Assembly (NCBI GenBank): GCA_031287285.1 | Contig: JAITTC010000070.1 | Span: forward strand, 1-6,349 | Direction of reading: 5' to 3' | DNA from: Christensenellaceae bacterium | Lineage (GTDB): Bacteria > Bacillota > Clostridia > Christensenellales > UBA1750 | Length of the DNA: 6,349 bases | Part shown: positions 1 through 4,742 of the stretch, piece by piece | How the letters are laid out: the number at the start of each line of letters is the position of its first letter | How positions within the stretch are numbered: the first letter of the stretch is position 1 | Made by a program: the position numbers and the translations under genes | Notes under the pieces: model-generated | Databases searched by the model: none | What the model saw: the letters and a program-made list of their open reading frames with translations, nothing else | What the model was told of the DNA's origin: nothing

Positions 1-224
1 GCGGCGCTCTCGACGCGCTTCTTGTCGAGCATCCGGATGAACTCCGCCGCGCGCTGGTCGGGCTTCTTGCCCTTTGCCTGGGTGCCGATGAAGGCAAGGG
101 CCAGGTTTTCAGGCGGATAGGAGGGCGGCAGCGGGATGGAACTGCTCTTCAATTCCTCGGAGATGGCGATGGCGACCTCTTGAATACAGGGCTTGTCGCC
201 GGCATAATACACTTTCACACGCAT
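1..224 (-). CDS. Flavodoxin-like domain protein, partial (C-terminal part outside the window)
   Basis: Seventy-four codons are visible, starting with ATG at 222-224 (minus strand); the frame stays open to the left edge. A strong AAGGAGG sits at 233-239, nine bases upstream, which fixes the start. The protein opens with a beta-strand (RVKVYYAGD), then a helix (residues 14-26, EVAIAISEEL), a proline-rich stretch (PLPPSYPPEN, 31-40), a second strand (LALAFIGT, 41-48) and a basic loop GKKPDQRAAEFIRML. This strand-helix-strand order, with the PPxYPPEN-L-x-FIG pattern, resembles flavodoxin-fold proteins of Clostridia, which bind FMN and act in cytoplasmic electron transfer. The usual Thr/Ser-rich phosphate-binding loop after strand 1 is not evident (AGDKPCIQ instead), so FMN binding is uncertain. 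The gene is divergent from the acetyltransferase, with 75 bp between the start codons. The family call rests on pattern memory and is moderate at best. Confidence 0.6.
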   Translation of the reverse strand, partial: MRVKVYYAGDKPCIQEVAIAISEELKSSSIPLPPSYPPENLALAFIGTQAKGKKPDQRAAEFIRMLDKKRVESA

Positions 225-299
225 TTTGTTAGCCTCCTTAAAATCTAAGGCTGTCATCCAGCCAATGATACGCAAAATGAATGACGAAGGGGAATCCTC

Positions 300-986
300 A
301 TGACGAACGCCGACTTCACCGCCCTGTATCTAAGGGCCCGCGGCCTGAGCTTTCAGCCCTATTCCGCCCTGATCGACGAGGAGCTCTCGCCGGAGTACCC
401 GCTCTGCTTTTATGAATTCCTCAGCGGAGCCAAGTTATGCGCCCTGGCCCCCGGCCTGGAGGATGCGATTGCGCCTATTTTGCGAAAGCGCCCCAAAAGC
501 TATGATGATTTGCTGCACTTCGCCTTTGAGCCCGGCGCCAGCTCCAAAAAAGAAGAGGTCTTGGGCTATTTTGGGGCTAAACCGGCAAGCGCTGAGCAAA
601 GGAGCCTTGTCAAGCTCAGTTCCCGGCATCTGCCTGCGATCGCAGGGCTTCGCAGGGCCGTTTCCCCGCGCGAATGGGCGCTGGGCGGCGTTGATCTGCG
701 CGACGCCTTCTGCTATGGCGTCATCGAAGACAGCCAGCTCGTCTGCGCGGTCGGCGCGGAGCTTTATGGCGGCCTGGCCGAGATCAGCGTGCTGACCCAC
801 CCCGCTCATCGCGGGCGGCAGCTGGCCAAGCAGGCGGTCTTTGAACTTTGCTGCCTCATTGGGCAGGCCGGGTTCGTGCCCCTCTACCGCTGCGAGGGCG
901 ATAACGAGGCGTCGATCCGCACGGCCCAGTCCCTGGGCCTAACGCCCGCCTTCCGCATGACGGGCGGGCACGTGCGCTATCGCTAA
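300..986 (+). CDS. GNAT family N-acetyltransferase
   Basis: This 228-residue protein starts at ATG 300, with AAGGGG at 287-292 seven bases upstream. The C-terminal half carries the GNAT fold: strands at about 136-153 (AFCYGVIEDSQLVCAVGA) and 159-166 (LAEISVLT), then the acetyl-CoA pyrophosphate loop HPAHRGRQLAKQAV (167-180) and helix, and the motif B region CEGDNEASIRTAQSLGL (198-214) with the Asn and Ala-x-x-x-Gly-like pattern typical of GNATs. The N-terminal 100 residues are less conserved-looking and may form a second, degenerate GNAT-like half, as in the larger clostridial acetyltransferases. The enzyme would transfer an acetyl group from acetyl-CoA to an amine in the cytoplasm; the substrate cannot be told. 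In the loop, the central Gly of the usual R/Q-x-x-G-x-G/A signature is Gln174. The gene converges on the MFS transporter gene, with 81 bp between the stop codons and no clear intrinsic terminator between them. Confidence 0.85.
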   Translation: MTNADFTALYLRARGLSFQPYSALIDEELSPEYPLCFYEFLSGAKLCALAPGLEDAIAPILRKRPKSYDDLLHFAFEPGASSKKEEVLGYFGAKPASAEQRSLVKLSSRHLPAIAGLRRAVSPREWALGGVDLRDAFCYGVIEDSQLVCAVGAELYGGLAEISVLTHPAHRGRQLAKQAVFELCCLIGQAGFVPLYRCEGDNEASIRTAQSLGLTPAFRMTGGHVRYR

Positions 987-1067
987 GCCAAAGCGATTAT
1001 TCTCTAATGTTAGAGGCAACTCCTAAAAAAATCAAGCGCGACGCGGCGCCTGAATGTTGAGTTATGA

Positions 1068-2291
1068 TTAAGCCGCCTCTTTCCACCCGCGCAAGGACCT
1101 GCGATATAGCCAAAACACCGGCGCGAAGAGGACGAGCGCGAAAATCGCAAAAAAGAGGAAGGTATTCTGCAGGCCGAAGGCATCGCCTAAGTAGCCCGTG
1201 AGCAGCGAACCCACCATGCGCGAAAGCCCCATCGATACCATTGAAACCATGGTCTGCGCGGTGGCCTTGAAGTCGCTTGGCACGCGGCGGTGGATGCTTT
1301 GCGCCGCGCAGTAATACAGCATGATGAAAGAAAGCGAGTGGAAGGCCTGCGAGGCGCAAAGCGCGAGAAAGACGCCGCCAGACGGCGCAAAGCCGGCCAG
1401 GTAAGCGATCAGCATCCGGGCCGCAGTAAAAAACAAGGTTGAGAGCATGATGCTTTCTGCCCTGAAGCGCTTGAGCAAGCGATCGACGAAGAGAAAGAGC
1501 ACGATCTCACCGGCCGCAGAAACGGTGCTGAGCTTACCCGCAAGGTCCGCGCTCACGCCCATGTCGGTGGCATAAACGGGTAAAAAGTTCACGGCCGCCA
1601 TGCAGGTGCCAATCACGAAATTCATGCAGAGGATGAATAGCACCACCGGGTCCTTCAAAATGCGGGCAAGCTGCCCTTTTTCGCCTTTTTTCTCTCCGAT
1701 TTTGCCTTCTTTCTTTCCTGCGGCACGGACTTCATGCCCCCTTGGCATGAAGGCGCCGATTGCGGCCGCGATGGCACAAAACAGAGCGTAGATCGGGAAG
1801 ATGTTGCGAAGGTCCTGCTGCATGAGGCCGCCGATGAAGAGCGGCATCACGCCAAAGCCCAAGGTGCCAATTAAGCGGATGGGCGAAAAGCGGTAGCCGC
1901 TTTCTGCGCAGAAGTCCAGGGCGATCGTGTCCATCAGCGGCTGCGAGGATGTGGCAACCAGCACGTACAGCCCTGAAAGCAAAAAAACGTATAAAAAAGA
2001 GCTGTTTAGGTAATAAAGCAGCATCGCCCCGCCAGAAAGCCCCAGCGTCAGCATCCAGACCAGGCGGCGGTCGGTCTTATCGGCAAAGCGCCCCCAAAGC
2101 GTCTGCACCAGCAGGGCGCAAAGAGGCCCGATGGCAGAAATCGTGCCGATTTGCTCGACTGTAATGCCGATGCTCTTGTAATACAGCGTGATGTAGGGGT
2201 AGTACGAGCCGTGCGACATGTAAAAAGCCGCATACATCGCGCAGGCGATAAAAAAGCCCCTCTTCCCCACCTTTTGCCGCGTTTCCTCCAT
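1068..2291 (-). CDS. MFS transporter (MFS_1-like / phenylpropionate permease-like group)
   Basis: This is a 407-residue integral membrane protein with about 12 hydrophobic segments in two six-helix halves. The halves are split by a charged cytoplasmic loop at about 183-212, rich in Lys/Gly/Glu (AGKKEGKIGEKKGEKGQ). The loop between helices 2 and 3 holds the MFS signature as WGRFADKTDRR (66-76), matching G-x-x-x-D-K-x-D-R-R. The start YAAFYMSHGSYYPYITLYY (20-38) followed by GITVEQIGTISAIGPL resembles the MFS_1-like families (HcaT/nucleoside-symporter type), in which one or more substrates are taken up or exported with protons. The substrate is unknown. ATG at 2289-2291 has GGGAG nine to ten bases upstream (2302-2306). 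The length is normal for the family. It is transcribed from a good promoter at 2360-2389, leaving a 5' leader of about 60 bases, and appears monocistronic. No clear intrinsic terminator follows the stop. Confidence 0.88.
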   Translation of the reverse strand: MEETRQKVGKRGFFIACAMYAAFYMSHGSYYPYITLYYKSIGITVEQIGTISAIGPLCALLVQTLWGRFADKTDRRLVWMLTLGLSGGAMLLYYLNSSFLYVFLLSGLYVLVATSSQPLMDTIALDFCAESGYRFSPIRLIGTLGFGVMPLFIGGLMQQDLRNIFPIYALFCAIAAAIGAFMPRGHEVRAAGKKEGKIGEKKGEKGQLARILKDPVVLFILCMNFVIGTCMAAVNFLPVYATDMGVSADLAGKLSTVSAAGEIVLFLFVDRLLKRFRAESIMLSTLFFTAARMLIAYLAGFAPSGGVFLALCASQAFHSLSFIMLYYCAAQSIHRRVPSDFKATAQTMVSMVSMGLSRMVGSLLTGYLGDAFGLQNTFLFFAIFALVLFAPVFWLYRRSLRGWKEAA

Positions 2292-2359
2292 TTTTTCGCC
2301 ACTCCCATTCGATTTTTATTTCTATCAAACTTCATTTAGGCCAAACCAGCCTAGGGGCT

Positions 2360-2389
2360 AGTATACACAAAAGCCTTGTTAACTTTCAA
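2360..2389 (-). promoter_or_regulatory. Predicted sigma-A-type promoter of the MFS transporter gene
   Basis: On the minus strand TTGAAA (2384-2389) and TATACT (2360-2365) are separated by 18 bases; each box has five of six consensus bases. Transcription would begin near 2353, about 60 bases before the transporter start codon. The predicted start point coincides with a small inverted repeat (TAGGC 2337-2341 / GCCTA 2349-2353). Confidence 0.6.
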
Positions 2390-2412
2390 TCCCCGCGGCA
2401 GGCTTTTCACCC

Positions 2413-2441
2413 TTGCGCACACAGGCAGATTATGCTATAAA
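2413..2441 (+). promoter_or_regulatory. Predicted extended -10 promoter of the small membrane protein gene
   Basis: TATAAA (2436-2441) is preceded directly by TGC (2433-2435), an extended -10 element. A weak -35 (TTGCGC, 2413-2418) lies 17 bases upstream. The extended -10 can compensate for the poor -35. Transcription would start near 2448, giving a leader of about 40 bases. The segment 2428-2454 resembles the alaS promoter segment 2793-2819. Confidence 0.55.
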
Positions 2442-2487
2442 TAAAGCGGTTCAGGCTCATTTCCATTTATAGAAAGGGGAATCCATC

Positions 2488-2766
2488 ATGGCACAATACA
2501 GCCAGCCGCAAACGCAGCCCTCCAGATCCTACGAAACCGTCGGCCTGGGCGAATGGGTCGGCACCTTTCTTTTGCAGTGCATTCCAATCGTAGGCTTCGT
2601 TTTGCTCCTCGTTTGGGCATTTGGAAGCGGCGCAAAGCCCAGCAAGCAAAACTACGCCCGCGCGATGCTCATCCTTGCGCTCGCAGGCGTCGTGCTCTCG
2701 ATCTTCTTCATGGTCGCTTTTGGTGCCCTTTTCGCTTCCCTGGTCAACGAGCTTTCTTATATCTAG
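2488..2766 (+). CDS. Conserved small two-helix membrane protein, function unknown
   Basis: This 92-residue protein starts at ATG 2488, with AAAGGGG at 2473-2479 eight bases upstream. It has a polar, Gln/Ser-rich N-terminal tail (residues 1-17), a short amphipathic entry (GLGEWVGTF), a first membrane helix at about 24-45 (contains CIPIVGFVLLLVWAFG), a conserved-looking basic turn GSGAKPSKQNYARA (46-59), and a second helix at about 60-86. The IPIVGFVLLLVWAFGS...KPSKQNYARA pattern recalls a widespread uncharacterised family of small clostridial membrane proteins; I know no assigned function. Both termini may lie on the same side of the membrane. It has its own promoter and sits 124 bp before the alaS start codon. 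No terminator lies directly after its stop, so some transcripts could run into the alaS leader and meet the hairpin at 2825-2856. Confidence 0.82.
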   Translation: MAQYSQPQTQPSRSYETVGLGEWVGTFLLQCIPIVGFVLLLVWAFGSGAKPSKQNYARAMLILALAGVVLSIFFMVAFGALFASLVNELSYI

Positions 2767-2776
2767 GGCTGTTTTG

Positions 2777-2806
2777 TTGACAATCCGCGCCTGATTTTGC
2801 TATAGT
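2777..2806 (+). promoter_or_regulatory. Predicted strong alaS promoter
   Basis: A perfect -35 box TTGACA (2777-2782) and TATAGT (2801-2806, five of six consensus) are 18 bases apart. TGC immediately before the -10 box (2798-2800) makes it an extended -10. Transcription would start near 2813, giving a leader of about 78 bases that contains the terminator hairpin at 2825-2856. Confidence 0.75.
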
Positions 2807-2824
2807 AATGCGAGTTCAGCGGGT

Positions 2825-2856
2825 CTTCGCCCCATGGATCATGGGGCGAAGTTTTT
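2825..2856 (+). terminator. Intrinsic terminator hairpin inside the alaS leader (possible attenuator)
   Basis: CTTCGCCCCATG (2825-2836) pairs perfectly with CATGGGGCGAAG (2840-2851) over 12 bp around the three-base loop GAT, and five Ts follow at 2852-2856. This is the form of a Rho-independent terminator. It lies after the predicted alaS promoter and before the alaS ribosome binding site, so it would act on alaS transcripts themselves, or also on read-through from the upstream membrane protein gene. No competing antiterminator helix of comparable strength is visible upstream. The U-tract is short, so read-through is probably substantial. Confidence 0.7.
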
Positions 2857-2875
2857 GCCCGTCACTTTTGACTTT

Positions 2876-2882
2876 AAAGGAG
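2876..2882 (+). promoter_or_regulatory. Ribosome binding site that fixes the alaS start at 2891
   Basis: AAAGGAG lies eight bases upstream of ATG 2891. The in-frame ATG at 2834, 19 codons earlier, has no purine-rich site before it and lies in the stem of the terminator hairpin, so 2891 is the better start. Confidence 0.85.
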
Positions 2883-2890
2883 TTTTCGCG

Positions 2891-4684
2891 ATGCAAAGCT
2901 ATACCTCCAACCGCCTGCGTGAAGCCTTTTTGACGTTCTTTCGCGATAGAGGCCATACCGTCATTCCCTCGGCCTCGGTCATTCCCGATAATGACCCCTC
3001 GGTTCTGTTCACCATGGCGGGAATGCACCCCCTCGTCCCCTATTTGATGGGGCAGCCGCATCCGGGCGGCGCGCGGCTGACCGACGTGCAAAAGTGCATC
3101 CGCACCGGCGACATCGACGAGGTGGGCGACGCTTCGCATCTGACCTTTTTCGAGATGCTGGGCAACTGGTCCCTGGGCGATTACTTCAAGCGCGAGGCCA
3201 TCCTTTGGAGCTGGGAATTCCTAACCTCAAAAAGCTACCTTGGGATCGACCCACAGCGCCTGGCCTTCTCGGTCTTTGCCGGGGATGAGAACGCCCCGCG
3301 CGACCAGGAAGCGCACGACCTTTGGCTGGAAGCCGGCGCAAAGGAGGAGCAGGTCTTCTTCCTGCCTGCCGAGAACAACTGGTGGAAACCGGGCCCTACG
3401 GGCCCCTGCGGGCCCGACACCGAGATGTTCTTCATCACCGATAAGCCTCCCTGCAGGCCGGATTGCTCCCCTGCCTGCGACTGCGGCCGCTATCTGGAGA
3501 TCTGGAATGACGTCTTCATGCAATATAATCGCCTCGAGAGCGGCGACCTCGTTCCCCTGGCCAAGAAGAATGTCGATACCGGCATGGGCCTGGAGCGCAC
3601 CATCTGCACGTTGAACGGCCGAAAGAGCGTCTACGATACCGACGCTTTTTCCGCCATCATCGCAAAAATCGAGACCTTAAGCGGCGCAAAATACGGCAGC
3701 GACGACGAAAGCACCCGCGCGATTCGCATCATCGCCGACCATACCCGCACCTCGACGATGATCCTCGGCGACGAAAAGGGAATCGCTCCCTCGAACGTCG
3801 ACCAGGGCTACGTGCTCCGCCGCCTGATTCGCCGCGCCGTGCGCATGGGCATGAAGATCGGCCTGCCAGAAAACAGCCTGCGCCAAATCGCCGAGGTGGT
3901 CGTTTCGCAATACGAAGCCATCTACCCGGAGCTTAAGCGCGGCAGGGCGCAGGTGCTTGAGCAGTTCGAGCTTGAGGAGCAGCGCTTCCAGCGCACCCTG
4001 CGCCAAGGCCTGCGCGAGTTCGAAAAGGCCGTGCAGCGTTTAAGCTGCTCCTCCGAAATCGACGCGGTAACCGCCTTCCGCCTTTACGACACCTACGGTT
4101 TCCCCATCGAAATCACCACGGAGCTCGCCAAGGAGCGAAATCTCACCGTTGACGAAGCAGGCTTTGCCGAGCGCTTCCGCCAGCACCAGCAGCTCTCAAA
4201 GGCAGGGGCCGAGCAGCGCTTCAAGGGCGGCCTGGCAGACGCTAGCGAGCAAACCGCCCGCCTGCATACGGCCACGCACCTCCTCCACGCGGCGCTGCGC
4301 AAGGTGCTGTCTGAAGAGGTGGCGCAAAGGGGTTCGAACATCACCGCGGAGCGCCTGCGCTTTGACTTTTCCTTCCCACGCAAGGTGGTAAAGGAAGAGC
4401 TTGACGAGGTCGAGCGGTTGGTGAACGAGGCCATCGCCGCCGATTACCCCATCACCGAGGAAGAGATGAGCGTGGAGGAAGCCAAGGCGCAGGGCGCCAT
4501 CGGCCTGTTCGAATCCAAGTATGGCGAGCGCGTGCGTGTCTATACCATGGGCCCGGTTTCAAAGGAAATCTGCGGCGGCCCGCACGCCGGGCGCACGGGC
4601 GAGCTCAAGGCCTTTAAAATCCAGAAGGAAGAGGCCTCCTCAGCGGGGGTGCGGCGCATCCGGGCGGTCATCGAGGCCGAATAG
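2891..4684 (+). CDS. alaS: Alanine--tRNA ligase, compact form lacking the C-Ala domain
   Basis: The 597-residue cytoplasmic enzyme charges tRNA-Ala with alanine using ATP. The N-terminal class II catalytic core contains SNRLREAFLTFFRDRGHTVI (6-25), PSVLFTMAGM (36-45), QKCIRTGDIDEVGDASHLTF (67-86), FEMLGNWSLGDYF (87-99) and motif 3 GMGLER (231-236). A cysteine cluster (C188, C192, C196, C198) before GRYLEIWNDVFMQY looks metal-binding. The tRNA-recognition region has SNVDQGYVLRRLIRRAVRMG (301-320) and LYDTYGFP (398-405); N302 and D400 appear to correspond to the E. coli residues that read G3:U70. The editing domain follows almost at once, with HTATH (459-463) and CGGPH (561-565), the full His-His-Cys-His metal set. 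Ordinary bacterial AlaRS is about 870 residues. Here the beta-barrel segment before the editing core is nearly absent and the protein ends right after it, without coiled coil or C-Ala. The sequence does not break off: a normal stop and terminator follow. The QKCIRTGDIDEVGD version recalls short AlaRS of candidate-phyla bacteria and some Clostridia (from memory). Confidence 0.95.
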   Translation: MQSYTSNRLREAFLTFFRDRGHTVIPSASVIPDNDPSVLFTMAGMHPLVPYLMGQPHPGGARLTDVQKCIRTGDIDEVGDASHLTFFEMLGNWSLGDYFKREAILWSWEFLTSKSYLGIDPQRLAFSVFAGDENAPRDQEAHDLWLEAGAKEEQVFFLPAENNWWKPGPTGPCGPDTEMFFITDKPPCRPDCSPACDCGRYLEIWNDVFMQYNRLESGDLVPLAKKNVDTGMGLERTICTLNGRKSVYDTDAFSAIIAKIETLSGAKYGSDDESTRAIRIIADHTRTSTMILGDEKGIAPSNVDQGYVLRRLIRRAVRMGMKIGLPENSLRQIAEVVVSQYEAIYPELKRGRAQVLEQFELEEQRFQRTLRQGLREFEKAVQRLSCSSEIDAVTAFRLYDTYGFPIEITTELAKERNLTVDEAGFAERFRQHQQLSKAGAEQRFKGGLADASEQTARLHTATHLLHAALRKVLSEEVAQRGSNITAERLRFDFSFPRKVVKEELDEVERLVNEAIAADYPITEEEMSVEEAKAQGAIGLFESKYGERVRVYTMGPVSKEICGGPHAGRTGELKAFKIQKEEASSAGVRRIRAVIEAE

Positions 4685-4702
4685 ATCTTTAATTGAAACG
4701 CA

Positions 4703-4737
4703 AAAGCCCTCGACTTTCGTCGAGGGCTTTCTTTTTT
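4703..4737 (+). terminator. Strong intrinsic terminator of alaS, probably shared with the convergent collagen-like gene
   Basis: AAAGCCCTCGAC (4703-4714) pairs perfectly with GTCGAGGGCTTT (4719-4730) around the loop TTTC. The plus strand then has C and six Ts (4732-4737), 18 bases after the alaS stop. On the minus strand the stem is followed by a short U-tract (from AAAA at 4702-4705), so it could also end the collagen-like gene, whose stop codon lies only 13 bases from the stem. Confidence 0.92.
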
Positions 4738-4742
4738 ATGGT

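Noticed and set aside
249..263. GGCTG-TCATC-CAGCC inverted repeat in the divergent region as an operator
   Set aside because: A five-base stem is common by chance, and no convincing promoter boxes could be placed around it for either gene.
435..809. Minus-strand open frame opposite the acetyltransferase
   Set aside because: It is antisense to a well-supported GNAT gene, without initiation signals or recognisable domains.
1002..1015. CTCTAA-TG-TTAGAG inverted repeat between the convergent GNAT and transporter genes as a terminator
   Set aside because: It is an AT-rich six-base stem with a two-base loop and no T-tract following on either strand; too weak to call.
997..1359. Minus-strand 120-codon open frame overlapping the transporter 3' end
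   Set aside because: It overlaps the clearly membrane-protein-coding frame, has no ribosome binding site and resembles no protein; it is a shadow frame.
2834..2890. Upstream ATG giving a 19-residue N-terminal extension of alanyl-tRNA synthetase
   Set aside because: There is no ribosome binding site before it, it lies in the terminator stem, and the family N-terminus aligns with the start at 2891.
2761..2890. T-box riboswitch in front of alaS
   Set aside because: The leader is too short and has neither specifier-loop architecture nor the conserved T-box antiterminator sequence.
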